From contig JAKBBA010000011.1 in NCBI GenBank assembly GCA_021808665.1, positions 1 to 64,000 on the forward strand: a stretch of DNA of 64,000 bases, given 5' to 3'. Each line of letters begins with the position of its first letter. Within the stretch, counting starts at the first letter, position 1. Shown piece by piece: positions 51,241 through 60,386 of the stretch. Under the pieces are notes generated by a model. It searched no databases, was not told the DNA's origin, and was given only the letters and a program-made list of their open reading frames with translations. This DNA comes from Actinomycetes bacterium (GTDB lineage: Bacteria > Actinomycetota > Acidimicrobiia > Acidimicrobiales > Palsa-688). A program made the position numbers and the translations under genes.

Positions 51241-53640
51241 CTAACCCGACGCTAGCGGGGTCTGACTGCTGAAAGTCTCGGCCCAAGGGGACCCGGGGTC
51301 GACAGCGTGGAGGCTCCTTCGAAGAGCGCCCGTGTCGGTGGCCTGTTCGCCACGCGACGTGGCCTCGTCGGAGTCGTGCTCAAGGTCTCTTAGAAGTCGC
51401 TCCACGAGCACCGCACCACGGTGGTTGCCGACTGACTGGCGCGGGGTTGCCCCTCCGAGCTCAGGGAGGTTCTCGTCAATCCACAGCCGGGCCCACAACC
51501 GTTCCGTCTCAGGCGACCCCGGAGCGTGTAAGCGTCTTTCCTCGGGGGTCGAAGCGTTGGACCAGCCGAGCTTTGGGTCGAGGTGCCTCGTTACAGCGAA
51601 ACTGTCAACTCCGATGCGGGTGAGGATGCGTCGCAGAGCGCCGAGGCGGGCGAACGAGTTGACCTCAGCCGTCAGGCGGCCGTCGGTGATACTGACGCTG
51701 GCGCGCACCCACCGGCGGGCGGCCTGACCGCTCTGAATAGTCGAAGGGTCGATCCCTTGGCGTTGCATCGACTCGCGCGCAGCCGCCAGCGTCGAGTCCC
51801 TCTCCTCGGCGGTCAGCTCCCGACCGTGCCATACCAGCTGGGTGCCGGCGTCGTCGCTTGGAGCCACGTCGAAGTCGGGACGGCGGCGCAGAGCTTCTAA
51901 GACCGACTCCGGGTCGTCCAACGCAGCAACCGCCTGGACGAGCTGCATCGGCTCGCCGTCAGAGTTGGTCAGCTTCGCTCCGCTGCCGCGTTGGGCTGCG
52001 ATGTTGGACAGAAGTTCAGGCATGAGGAGCCCCGTGACCGTGTGATACATCGACGCCGACTCGGGCTCTTCGGGTTTACCCACCGTCGCGAGGATCCCGT
52101 ATGCGGGAGGGTCGGCGAGGTTAGCCTCGCGAGGCGACTCCGCGGAGGCGCCTCGAAGGTGCAGCTCTACGGCGATGTGGTGGGCGACGGTTTCCGTGGC
52201 GGCCCGTACCATCTCTGCTGCCACGTCGGCCTCACGCGGGTGCAGAACCACCATCGCCGCCCCCGAACGCCAAACCCCCCTGTCGGCGACAAGATTTCCG
52301 GCCAGCACCGTCCAGCGGGCAAGGTTCTCACGTTGGGACGCTTCGAGCATCACCCATCGCTTCGCACGGCTGGCGATGTCCGTCAGCCAGATGCCCGGCG
52401 TGTCAGCAGTGTCGTTTACTTGCCACAGACCTGTCTCGGCCAGCCGGGACCAGGTAACGGCCAGTCTCGAAAGGTCCGCGTCGTCGGTGTTGTCGTCGGC
52501 GAAGCGGCGGATGAGCGAACCGCGGTTGAGGTCCTCGGCCTCTTGGGCGATCCGCTCCGACAGAGACGGCGCCGTGTCGGGGAGGTCCGGGCCTCTCAGC
52601 CAGACGGTTTCGACTGCCATCAAACCGACAGGAAGAGGCAGGTCCATGATCGTCGGGGAGGTCGCCCCAGGGTTCAAGGGGTCGGTGAGGACGGTGCCCG
52701 GGTCGGCGCGAAGTTCGAGGGCTCCGGATGCCTCAAGCTCTCCGGGCTTCCCTCCGGGCTCGAAGACGGGCAGCTTGGACCAACCCGAGACAGCCTCCGC
52801 CAGCCATTCGGCGACGGTGGAGTCTTCTGCCGCCCACTCCGCGAACCTGGCGTGGAGGCGTCGGATGGACGACCGGCCGACCAAACGCTCGTAGAAGGCT
52901 ATTTCGCCCTCCTTGCAGCATTGGGCCCAGGCGATCCCGCTTCCGCATCCGCAGACGCCGTCTCGTTCTACGAGGGTGGCCGAGTCCGGGCAGATACGGC
53001 CGGCGATATCACCCGCCGCTTGGGCGAGGAGGGCCATGGACTCAGTGTCGGTGGGATCTTCCTCGCAGAGCTCCAAGGCCAGTTCCGCTCCGTGCAGTGA
53101 CCTTCCGGCCCTCAGTCTCAAAGATGCCAGCGCCATGCGAGCGGACCGGAGCCTGCCACCCCCCGTTCCTGGTCGCTCCGAGCCGTCTGATGACAACAGT
53201 TCAAACGCCTCTGAGGCCGCCCGGTCTGCCTCTAGGGGCTTGAGCGCCCGGCCGTAGAACGACGACGCCCACCACAGCAGCGTCGCTTTTAGGGGCGGGA
53301 CGCTATCTGGCTGCGCCAAGTCGGTGGTGGCGGCCCGGCGCCGCAAAGCGTCGGCTATCTCCGAGGCTCTTTTCCCCGCCTCGTCGGTGATGTCGAATCC
53401 CCTCGCGGCTACTGCAGGGTCCGCTAGGCCTGAGAACTTGACACCGGCCCGTAAGTACTTTTCGAGGGCGGCTACGAAGTGTTCGGGTTCGACAGAAGCG
53501 TCCTCGGCAGAAGAGTGAAGCGCTTTGACGGCGACCACGACCTCGTCTACGACGGCTCTCAGCCTTTCGTCTTGCTCTCTTCGCCTCTTGTCGGCGGCAC
53601 GCAACTGATGCTGGCGCTTCTTCTCCTTTTTGGATGGCAC
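51241..53640 (-). CDS. Large SEC-C-motif protein of unknown function
   Basis: A 799-residue hydrophilic protein without signal peptide or membrane helices. The N-terminus is strongly basic and helical (MPSKKEKKRQHQLRAADKRRREQDERLR). Near residue 232-246 lies a SEC-C-like zinc motif, CGCGSGIAWAQCC. The rest resembles no enzyme I recognise; a helical repeat-like stretch is seen around residues 120-215 and the C-terminal third is mixed alpha/beta. SEC-C motifs occur in SecA C-tails and in many nucleic-acid- or ribosome-associated proteins. GTG 53640 is the start and is divergent from the Fur-family gene. No function is assigned. Confidence 0.7.
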   Translation of the reverse strand: MPSKKEKKRQHQLRAADKRRREQDERLRAVVDEVVVAVKALHSSAEDASVEPEHFVAALEKYLRAGVKFSGLADPAVAARGFDITDEAGKRASEIADALRRRAATTDLAQPDSVPPLKATLLWWASSFYGRALKPLEADRAASEAFELLSSDGSERPGTGGGRLRSARMALASLRLRAGRSLHGAELALELCEEDPTDTESMALLAQAAGDIAGRICPDSATLVERDGVCGCGSGIAWAQCCKEGEIAFYERLVGRSSIRRLHARFAEWAAEDSTVAEWLAEAVSGWSKLPVFEPGGKPGELEASGALELRADPGTVLTDPLNPGATSPTIMDLPLPVGLMAVETVWLRGPDLPDTAPSLSERIAQEAEDLNRGSLIRRFADDNTDDADLSRLAVTWSRLAETGLWQVNDTADTPGIWLTDIASRAKRWVMLEASQRENLARWTVLAGNLVADRGVWRSGAAMVVLHPREADVAAEMVRAATETVAHHIAVELHLRGASAESPREANLADPPAYGILATVGKPEEPESASMYHTVTGLLMPELLSNIAAQRGSGAKLTNSDGEPMQLVQAVAALDDPESVLEALRRRPDFDVAPSDDAGTQLVWHGRELTAEERDSTLAAARESMQRQGIDPSTIQSGQAARRWVRASVSITDGRLTAEVNSFARLGALRRILTRIGVDSFAVTRHLDPKLGWSNASTPEERRLHAPGSPETERLWARLWIDENLPELGGATPRQSVGNHRGAVLVERLLRDLEHDSDEATSRGEQATDTGALRRSLHAVDPGSPWAETFSSQTPLASG

Positions 53641-53716
53641 GCATTGATCATGCCAGGATTAGGTATGCGAAGCACCGTGATGTCGAGATCTGAGACGCGG
53701 TGCTAGCTTGCCGGCA

Positions 53717-54163
53717 ATGACCGACAGAGGTCCGACGGGGCCCACGTCTGTTGCCGACGTACTCCGCTTACTGAGAAGCCACGGTGGTCGCGTAACCCGT
53801 TCGAGGCGAGTCCTGTTGGAGGTGCTGTTCAGCGCGGCCGCGCACATGAACGCCGAAGAGATCGGGGCCGAGGTTGCCCGTGTGGAGCCTGCGGTGAACA
53901 TGTCGACGGTATACCGAAACCTCGAAGAGCTCCAGCAGTTGGGTGTCGTGGTGCACACCCACCTTGGGCACGGACCTGCGACCTACCGGCTCGCATCGGC
54001 AGCCCATCCGCACCTGTACTGCGAGTCTTGTGGGTCGACGTTCCACCTGCCGCGTGAGATCTTCCAGGAACTGTCCGACACAGCGCTGCGCACCCAAGGC
54101 TTCCGGGTCGACGCGACTCATTTCGCCATTCCGGGTCGTTGCGCCGCTTGTAGCAAGGCCTAG
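53717..54163 (+). CDS. Fur-family transcriptional regulator
   Basis: A 148-residue metalloregulator. The winged-helix part covers LRLLRSHGGRVTRSRRVLLEVLFSAAAHMNAEEIGAEVARVEPAVNMSTVYRNLEELQQLGVV, and the metal domain has HLYCESCGSTFHL and the second CxxC pair in GRCAACSKA, a structural zinc site. It could be Fur, Zur or PerR; the sensing site residues (HPHLYCESC, HFAIPGRC) do not decide. ATG 53717 is chosen, TTG 53708 is possible; no Shine-Dalgarno was seen. Its 3' end overlaps the convergent acetoacetyl-CoA synthetase gene by four bases. Confidence 0.87.
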   Translation: MTDRGPTGPTSVADVLRLLRSHGGRVTRSRRVLLEVLFSAAAHMNAEEIGAEVARVEPAVNMSTVYRNLEELQQLGVVVHTHLGHGPATYRLASAAHPHLYCESCGSTFHLPREIFQELSDTALRTQGFRVDATHFAIPGRCAACSKA

Positions 54164-56136
54164 CCGCGTCGAGCGATCTCGACTACGGCGTTGATACTTG
54201 CCGGGTCTGCAAGTGTAGACGTGGAAAGCGCCAGGTCAGGGTCGGCTCCGAGGAGTATTCGCTTTACCGGCACTTCTAGTTTCTTGCCTGAAAGGGTCCT
54301 AGGTATCGAAGGTACGAACTCCACCCGGTCGGGCACGTGGCGTGGCGAGAGGCGGCTCCGCAGTTCGTCCCTGATGCGCTTGTCCAGCTCGGAACGGTCG
54401 CTCAACGGTTTGCTCGCGACCAGCAGAAGAAGCTGTCCCGGTCCACCGTCGGGGTCCTCAAGATGAACGGCGAGGCTGTCTGTCACCTCCGGTAGCGACT
54501 CGACTACGAAGTACAACTCTGCGGTCCCCATCCGGACGCCACCCCGGTTGAGAGTTCCGTCGGAGCGTCCCGTTATGATCACGGTTCCCCGGTCGGACAG
54601 GACTGCCCGGTCGCCGTGGTGCCAGACCCCCGGGTAGCGTTCGAAGTACGTCGAGCGAAGCCTTGAGCCGTCCTCGTCGCCTAGGAGTCCTACGGGCATC
54701 GACGGCAGGGGAGCGCTGAGCACGAGCTCCCCTTCCTCTCCGACAAGGGCGTGTCCTGTCTCGTCGAAGACTTCCACTTTCGCCCCGAGGCAGCGACATG
54801 AGATCTCACCCGCCAGCACAGGATGCAGCGGGCTGGGCCCGACGAAACCTGTGCACACGTCTGTCCCTCCACTGAAAGACCCCAACATGACGTCAGGTTG
54901 TACGTCACGGTACACCCAGCGGGCGGCGTCAGCCGCTAGCGGTGAGCCGGTAGCTCCCAAGGTGACCATACGCGACAGATCCCACTGGCGCGCCGGTCGC
55001 AGGCCCGCTTTCGCTCCTGCGGCCAGGTAGCCGGAGCCGACGCCGGCGCAGGTGACCTCTTCCTCGGCGACGATCTGCCAGAGGTAGTCGCCTTGCGGGC
55101 CCGCTGGGTCGCCGTCGTAGAGCACTACCGTCGAGCCGGCCAGCAGACCCGAGACGAGGAAGTTCCACATCATCCAGCCCGTGGTCGTGTACCAGAAAAA
55201 GCGGTCGGAGGCTGCGAGGTCGAAATGGAGTCGCAGAGCTTTGGTGTGCTCGACGGCGATACCGCCGTGGCCGTGCACAATTCCTTTCGGCTTGCCGGTT
55301 GTGCCTGAGGAGAACAGCACGTAAAGGGGATGATCGAAGGGGACCGCTTCGAAGTCGAGGTCTCCATCCTCTCCGGTGAAGACGTCCCAGGCAGTCCAGC
55401 TTGCTGGCATTTCGGTCGAAGGGTGCAGGTAGGGAAACCAGACCTGCTTCGTGACCGACTCGAGCATTCCAGCGATAGTCGTAGCCTCTGCGCGCCGGTC
55501 TACCGTCTTGGCGGCGTATCGGTAGCCGTCGACTGCTACGAGGACCTTCGGTGCGAACTGAGCGAGGCGCTCCACGCAACCGTCTACTCCCATTTCGGGG
55601 GCGCAGCACGCCCATGTGGCACCGAGACTGGCGGTTGCGAGCATCAAGGCCAACGTCTCGGGTACATTAGGAAGGTAGGCGCCGACGCGGTCGCCTCGGC
55701 CGACCCCTGCGGATATAAGGCCGCTGCGCGCCTGGGTGACCATCGACCGCAGGTCACTGCGCGACAGGTGGGAAGGTCCGCGGGTCTGAGACAGGCCGAT
55801 CACTGCCAACGGCTCGCTGGGAGACCCCTTGGGTAGGGGTTCGTGGGCGGGTCTCGACAGGCACAGCTCGGCGTAGTTGAGGGTGGCGTCCGGAAACCAT
55901 CGGACGCCGCTCGCCAGCGTGCCGTCGTCGGCGATCGCCGAAGACGGTGGGCTGTGCCAGGCGACGCCGAGCTGGTTCGCGACTGCGTCCCAGAAGCTGG
56001 CGGTGCCGGGCGGATCGACCGACCAAGTCCACGTGTCGTCGTAGCTGGAAAAGCCGGCGGACTCGACGAAGGCTCGAATGGCAGAACGCTCTCGGCGCTC
56101 GTGCGAGGGAACCCACAGAACCTCTGGTCGTGTCAC
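54160..56136 (-). CDS. Acetoacetyl-CoA synthetase
   Basis: A 658-residue AMP-forming acyl-CoA synthetase. N-terminal FWDAVANQLGV and WFPDATLNYAEL blocks, the P-loop-like LYVLFSSGTTGKPKGIVHGHGG, TTGWMMWNFLVSGLLAGSTVVLYDG and GRSDGTLNRGGVRMGTAELYFVVE are those of acetoacetate-CoA ligase rather than acetyl-CoA synthetase. It would activate acetoacetate for lipid synthesis or breakdown. The catalytic lysine region is SGKKLEVPVKRI near the C-terminus. GTG 56136 lies 10 bases after an MFS gene that ends at 56147, so the two are co-transcribed and the MFS protein may import an organic acid; that link is inference. Confidence 0.9.
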   Translation of the reverse strand: MTRPEVLWVPSHERRERSAIRAFVESAGFSSYDDTWTWSVDPPGTASFWDAVANQLGVAWHSPPSSAIADDGTLASGVRWFPDATLNYAELCLSRPAHEPLPKGSPSEPLAVIGLSQTRGPSHLSRSDLRSMVTQARSGLISAGVGRGDRVGAYLPNVPETLALMLATASLGATWACCAPEMGVDGCVERLAQFAPKVLVAVDGYRYAAKTVDRRAEATTIAGMLESVTKQVWFPYLHPSTEMPASWTAWDVFTGEDGDLDFEAVPFDHPLYVLFSSGTTGKPKGIVHGHGGIAVEHTKALRLHFDLAASDRFFWYTTTGWMMWNFLVSGLLAGSTVVLYDGDPAGPQGDYLWQIVAEEEVTCAGVGSGYLAAGAKAGLRPARQWDLSRMVTLGATGSPLAADAARWVYRDVQPDVMLGSFSGGTDVCTGFVGPSPLHPVLAGEISCRCLGAKVEVFDETGHALVGEEGELVLSAPLPSMPVGLLGDEDGSRLRSTYFERYPGVWHHGDRAVLSDRGTVIITGRSDGTLNRGGVRMGTAELYFVVESLPEVTDSLAVHLEDPDGGPGQLLLLVASKPLSDRSELDKRIRDELRSRLSPRHVPDRVEFVPSIPRTLSGKKLEVPVKRILLGADPDLALSTSTLADPASINAVVEIARRG

Positions 56137-56146
56137 GGCGACCTTT

Positions 56147-57844
56147 CTAGCGCGGTCCTTGGCTAGCGTCGCCTTCGCTTCGCTCGTGGGAGGCGGATGC
56201 GGCCGCGGTAGCGACGTCGGCGGGGTAGAAGCGCAACCCCCGCAGGAGGATCACGCCGCTGGCTCCGAGGGGGAGGAGCATCACTAGGAAGGTGTAACGG
56301 AACCCGTGGTGGGTGCTCGCGAGCAGGTCGGCCAGGCCGCCGAAGACCAGTGGGGCGATAGCTTGCGCAGCGGAGCGGAGCAACGTACGTATACCCTCGG
56401 CCCGACCCCACAAAAGCGGGGGCATGATGTCGAGGCGGGCGGCGTCCAGAGTCGGGTTCTGGGCGGTTAGGAAGAACGCGGCTGCAGCGATATAAGGAAG
56501 TGCCGTTACGGCGCTCGTTGTCAGCAGAGGGGGTATGAACAGCAGGACGGTGGCGATGGCTGCGACGCCTGCTACGAGCATCCGACCGTCGATCCGGCCG
56601 CGTTTGACCATAGCGTCCCCGGCCCGACCCCCGGCGAGAACTCCCAGGACGGCCCCGGCGCCAATTGCGAGCATCATCAAAGTTGCTACGAAGGTGCCCA
56701 CCCCGTACTGCTGACCGACGAACTCCAAGCCGAAGGTCTGCACCCCCGTAAGGAAGAAGTAGGCGCAGGCGCTCGAAACGATGAGAACCACGTTCGTCCT
56801 CACCTTTAGGACATAGCGCGCCGCGCTGAATATTCCCATCCGTCGTGGGTCTATGCGCAGGATCAATTCAGTGTCGGGCATGACGCCGGCGTCGCGTGCC
56901 AACTGCTGCACGTCGCTAATGGCCCCACTGTGGGTGGGTCGTGACGGCAGGTCCCCTGCCGGCGAGTCGGACCTGTCGGTGAGCGGATCGCCATAAGGGG
57001 AGTCGCCGTTGCGCGGCCCGCTTCCGGCGGAGGCAGCATTTGGCTCGGCGCTTCGCGCAGCTCTCGGAGGCTCGGTCAGCTTGCGCAGCTGCCAAGAGAT
57101 GACGAAGGCCGGCACCGCCAGAAGCAGAAAAGCGGCACGCCAGGAGATGGCCGCCACGTCGCCGGTTATGAAGAAGCCCACGCCGCCGCCGACGAGTTCG
57201 CCGGTGAGGATGTAGCCGTAGATCGTTCCCCGCTCCTGTCCGGGGAAGTAGTCGCCGACGAGCGAAGCGACCGCCGGCCCGGCGACAGCGGTCACGAAGC
57301 CGAGGAAAATCCGGACCAGGAGCAGATCTCCGAACGAGCTAACAGCTGCGCTGGCGATCATGGCAACCCCCCATGTGGCGATGGTCACCGAAAGGAGAGT
57401 CGTCCGCCTCACCCGGTCCACGAGAATCCCGAACGGAACGCTAGCTACCGCGCCTATTGCGGCGGACACCGACACCAAAAGACCGATATCGGTGTTGTCT
57501 ATGTGGAGGCCTTGACGCAGTTCGCTCGCCGCGGCGCCGACGGTCGAGGTGTCAGCGCTGCTCAGGGCCAGTACCGCAGCCAATGTGACTATGACGAAGG
57601 TCCGGTCCGACCCTCCAAGGGTGGTCTCCAGGCGTCGCCGGGTGGCTCCGAGGGCGGACCCTCCAGTGGACCGAATCGAGTCGAACCGGCTTTTAAGCCG
57701 CCTCGGGGGGTCGGAAGCGGACCGCGAGTCGGAGCACGAAGGGTCAGGGCGCGAGAATCCAGGTCTCGGGCCGCGGTCGAAGGGAGGTCTCATCAGTGAA
57801 TGTCTTCGAACCGGAAGGGTTCGTCTGACAGCCATTCTGCTCAC
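56147..57844 (-). CDS. MFS transporter with long central loop
   Basis: A 565-residue MFS protein of the Spinster/sugar-phosphate type. Helices begin at FVIVTLAAVLALSSADTSTVG (about residue 83); the motif-A loop is VPFGILVDRVRRTTLLS; EWGVAM-like and SLVGDYFPGQERGTIYGYILTGELVGGGVGFFI are typical. Between helices 6 and 7 is a hydrophilic insert of about 85 residues (PPRAARSAEPNAAS... to PRRMGIFSAAR). The first 80 residues are also polar and poorly conserved, so starts at 57835 or 57793 are equally credible. Substrate unknown. Co-transcribed with acetoacetyl-CoA synthetase. Confidence 0.82.
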   Translation of the reverse strand: MSRMAVRRTLPVRRHSLMRPPFDRGPRPGFSRPDPSCSDSRSASDPPRRLKSRFDSIRSTGGSALGATRRRLETTLGGSDRTFVIVTLAAVLALSSADTSTVGAAASELRQGLHIDNTDIGLLVSVSAAIGAVASVPFGILVDRVRRTTLLSVTIATWGVAMIASAAVSSFGDLLLVRIFLGFVTAVAGPAVASLVGDYFPGQERGTIYGYILTGELVGGGVGFFITGDVAAISWRAAFLLLAVPAFVISWQLRKLTEPPRAARSAEPNAASAGSGPRNGDSPYGDPLTDRSDSPAGDLPSRPTHSGAISDVQQLARDAGVMPDTELILRIDPRRMGIFSAARYVLKVRTNVVLIVSSACAYFFLTGVQTFGLEFVGQQYGVGTFVATLMMLAIGAGAVLGVLAGGRAGDAMVKRGRIDGRMLVAGVAAIATVLLFIPPLLTTSAVTALPYIAAAAFFLTAQNPTLDAARLDIMPPLLWGRAEGIRTLLRSAAQAIAPLVFGGLADLLASTHHGFRYTFLVMLLPLGASGVILLRGLRFYPADVATAAASASHERSEGDASQGPR

Positions 57845-57969
57845 TCTCGGTGCTCGGCGCGGACGCTTTCGCCGGAAAGCTCCTCCGCGATGGGCTAGGC
57901 CCCCGCTGAACAGCGAAAAAAGTACTTCCCTGAACTTGTTTCGACCACTCTTAAGCGTACCCTTGCAGC

Positions 57970-58650
57970 GTGGTTTCCAGAGACGCCCAACGCTACGGGT
58001 TGCCGTCCGGACGGCGACGCTATCTCGCCCATCCCCGATCCAAGGCCGACGCCGGGGTCGAGTCCAACTCGCGCCTCACTGGGTCTACCGCCCTTGCGCT
58101 GCTGATCCTCCTGGCGGTCGAGGGAGCGACGATCCTGCAGATCAGCTCACACGTGAGCATCCACGTGTTCGTCGGGATGCTCCTGATACCCCCGGTAGTT
58201 CTCAAGATCGGGTCGACGTCGTGGCGCTTCGCCCGCTACTACTCGGGGTCCGCCGCCTACGTGCGCAAGGGTCCGCCTCCTCCGCTGCTGCGCCTCCTTG
58301 GACCTTTTATCGTCATTCTCACTTTGATCATGCTCGGCTCGGGTGTGGTGCTGGTGTTGTCGCCGAAGACCTTCGGTGGACAGATGCTTTTCATTCACAA
58401 AGCGAGCTTTGTGCTGTGGTTCATAGCGATGGCAGTTCACGTCCTAGGGCATCTCGCCGAGACGGCCCGATTAGCGCCCCTCGACTGGGTCTACCGGACT
58501 CGCTCTCAGGTGGCCCACGCGTCGGCGAGGCAGTGGGCTCTGGTGGCCTCCCTGGCCGTCGGGCTACTTCTCGGCGTTGCGATGATCGGCCCGGCGTCGC
58601 ATTTCTTGACCAACTTCTACGGTAACTCCAGCTTAAAGGTTCACCATTGA
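57970..58650 (+). CDS. Four-helix membrane cytochrome b-like protein
   Basis: A 226-residue membrane protein with four predicted helices: ALALLILLAVEGATILQI, VSIHVFVGMLLIPPVVLKI, LLGPFIVILTLIMLGSGVVLVL and FIHKASFVLWFIAMAVHVLGHLAE, plus a possible fifth (WALVASLAVGLLLGVAMIG). Histidines inside or at the ends of helices (SSHVSIHVF; HKASFVLWFIAMAVHVLGHL) could hold b-type heme, as in cytochrome b561 and formate dehydrogenase gamma. GTG 57970 is the start, divergent from the MFS gene, with about 125 bases of AT-richer intergenic DNA. It opens a cluster of redox membrane genes. Assignment is by helix and His pattern. Confidence 0.65.
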   Translation: MVSRDAQRYGLPSGRRRYLAHPRSKADAGVESNSRLTGSTALALLILLAVEGATILQISSHVSIHVFVGMLLIPPVVLKIGSTSWRFARYYSGSAAYVRKGPPPPLLRLLGPFIVILTLIMLGSGVVLVLSPKTFGGQMLFIHKASFVLWFIAMAVHVLGHLAETARLAPLDWVYRTRSQVAHASARQWALVASLAVGLLLGVAMIGPASHFLTNFYGNSSLKVHH

Positions 58651-58695
58651 CCTTCCATTCTCGGTGTTCGTGGCTGCTTCGACATGTCCCGACAA

Positions 58696-58712
58696 TGCCG
58701 GTGAGGCCGGCA
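58696..58712 (+). terminator. Hairpin after cytochrome b-like gene
   Basis: TGCCGG (58696-58701) pairs with CCGGCA (58707-58712) around TGAGG. It may end the cytochrome gene transcript, making the next four genes a separate unit. Confidence 0.45.
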
Positions 58713-58782
58713 GGGCAACAGTGAGGCGAATTTAAGGTGTGTCTTATCCGATGATCAGGATGCTCGTCGAGAATTGGGTGCC

Positions 58783-59388
58783 GTGAACCCGACCTCGCAG
58801 AGAGACCGAGCAGTCCGGCTCCTTCGGTCTGGCACCAGTTGGTTGACAGCCGGCGCAGTAGCTGGAACCGGGCTACTGTCGGTCGGTGTGGCGGTGTCGC
58901 TACCGGGCAGGTCCACCTCCGCCTCTGCATCCGCAACGGCCAGCGGTTCGGTGCTTTCGCCGACTTCGGGTGTGTCTTCTTCCGGCGCCTCTGCGACGGG
59001 TAGCGCAACGTGTCCTCCCGTGGCGTCTTCCGGGTCTTCGTCTTTGCCGGCAGGTCTGATCCCAGGGTCAGTGTCGGATGGGTCGTCCTCTTTCTTCGGG
59101 GGCCACAGGCGCGACGACGGGGAGTCTGGTGCCCGCCACGATGACTTCGCGGGTGGGGAGGGTCAAGGGTTCGACTCGGCTTTTGTGAGGGGTGTTGCGC
59201 CGACCGGGTCAGGGGCGACCGGGTCAGGGGCGACGCGGGCCGGCGGGAGCAACGACGTGCTCTCCGCATGCGTGTCGGGCCAGGGGGCCCAAACGTCACA
59301 GCCTTCTGCGTCACAGTCTCCAAGCCCACAGGTGGCGGCACCACAGCCAGCGGTGAGCCCGCCGATAGTGTCGTCCGGGGGATCATGA
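58783..59388 (+). CDS. Ser/Gly/Ala-rich exported protein with SGAT repeats
   Basis: A 201-residue protein. A basic start is followed by one hydrophobic stretch (WLTAGAVAGTGLLSVGVAVSL, about residues 20-42), then a long low-complexity region of serine, glycine, alanine and threonine. Two cysteines are present (ATCPP, SACVSG). Near residues 141-151 the tandem TGSGATGSGATR appears. SGAT is the core of the site to which ApbE attaches FMN (Dxx[ST]GA[TS]), but the Asp three residues before is missing. Its stop overlaps apbE by four bases (ATGA), so it is probably the partner protein of that enzyme. No FMN-binding domain is recognised. GTG 58783 or TTG 58774 starts it. Confidence 0.6.
   Translation: MNPTSQRDRAVRLLRSGTSWLTAGAVAGTGLLSVGVAVSLPGRSTSASASATASGSVLSPTSGVSSSGASATGSATCPPVASSGSSSLPAGLIPGSVSDGSSSFFGGHRRDDGESGARHDDFAGGEGQGFDSAFVRGVAPTGSGATGSGATRAGGSNDVLSACVSGQGAQTSQPSASQSPSPQVAAPQPAVSPPIVSSGGS
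59202..59231 (+). repeat. Tandem 15-base repeat encoding TGSGA
   Basis: GACCGGGTCAGGGGC occurs twice in a row (59202-59216, 59217-59231) inside the Ser/Gly-rich gene and creates its doubled SGAT motif. It looks like a recent in-frame duplication. Confidence 0.75.
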
Positions 59389-60386
59389 ACGACCTCGCGG
59401 AGCCAGCGCTAGGCGGGGACCCGAAACGATCGGGCATTCCGCTTGCAACCGGCATCCACCACGTCGCCACCTTTCATGCGCTTGGCACGACGGCGGTCCT
59501 GTTCGTAACGGAGGCAGCGGTAGGTCGACAAGCGCTCGAGTTGTTGGAGAAGTGGATTGCGGACATCGACGTGACGTGTAGCCGCTTCCGGCCCGACAGC
59601 GAGATCATGACACTGCGAGACAGCCGTGACCGGCGTCCTCGCAAAGTCAGCGAAGTGCTCTTCGAAGCTCTCGCGGTGGCTCTCAGGGCGGCGGATCTCA
59701 CAGGAGGCTTGGTAGACCCGACGGTTGGCGAGGCTATGGAAGTAATCGGGTATGACAGGGATTTCCCTCTAATAGGCGCTAGCGACTCCCCGGTCACCTT
59801 CCGAGCGCGACCGGTACCGGGCTGGAAGGCTGTGAAACTGGATCGCTCCAGCCGGACGGTGCAGATTCCGCCGGGTGTTGTCATTGATCTTGGAGCCACC
59901 GCAAAAGCCTTCTGCGCCGACCGGGCAGCGTCTGAAATCGCTGTCAAGCTAGCGACCGGGGTCTTGGTGAGCCTCGGCGGAGACATAGCGGTGGCGGGAC
60001 CAGCCCCCCGAGGCGGCTGGTCGGTCCGCATCGCGGATGACCACTCGGAGCCTCTTGACGGCGCCGGACCTGTCGTGGCCATAGCCGGCGGCGGGCTCGC
60101 CACGTCGTCCACTACGGTCAGGCGTTGGCGGAGAGGTCAGACTACGATGCACCACCTGATCGACCCCGGGACCTCCCTGCCCGTGGCCGACTATTGGCGC
60201 ACCGTGAGCGTGGCGGCAGCGTCGTGCGTAGGCGCAAACACCGCTTCGACAGCCGCCATCGTGATGGGTGCTCGGGCGGTTCCCTGGCTCGAGCAGCGCC
60301 TCCTGCCGTCCCGCCTGGTCGGCTTCGACGGTGCGGTGTCGGTAGTAGCGGGATGGCCGGTCGACGAGGACGAGAGCTCCCGATGA
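59385..60386 (+). CDS. apbE: FAD:protein FMN transferase (ApbE)
   Basis: A 333-residue ApbE-type enzyme, which moves FMN from FAD to a threonine/serine of an exported protein. ALELLEKWIADIDVTCSRFRPDSEIMTLRDS, GGLVDPTVGEAMEVIGYDRDF, VVIDLGATAKAFCADRAA, LVSLGGDIAVAGPAPRGGWSVRIADD and HHLIDPGTSLPVADYWRTVSVAAASCVGANTASTAAIVMG are the family blocks. There is no clear signal peptide. Genes fit by ATGA overlaps on both sides, so it belongs to one operon with the Ser/Gly-rich protein, the ferric-reductase-like protein and probably the ferredoxin. Confidence 0.93.
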   Translation: MNDLAEPALGGDPKRSGIPLATGIHHVATFHALGTTAVLFVTEAAVGRQALELLEKWIADIDVTCSRFRPDSEIMTLRDSRDRRPRKVSEVLFEALAVALRAADLTGGLVDPTVGEAMEVIGYDRDFPLIGASDSPVTFRARPVPGWKAVKLDRSSRTVQIPPGVVIDLGATAKAFCADRAASEIAVKLATGVLVSLGGDIAVAGPAPRGGWSVRIADDHSEPLDGAGPVVAIAGGGLATSSTTVRRWRRGQTTMHHLIDPGTSLPVADYWRTVSVAAASCVGANTASTAAIVMGARAVPWLEQRLLPSRLVGFDGAVSVVAGWPVDEDESSR

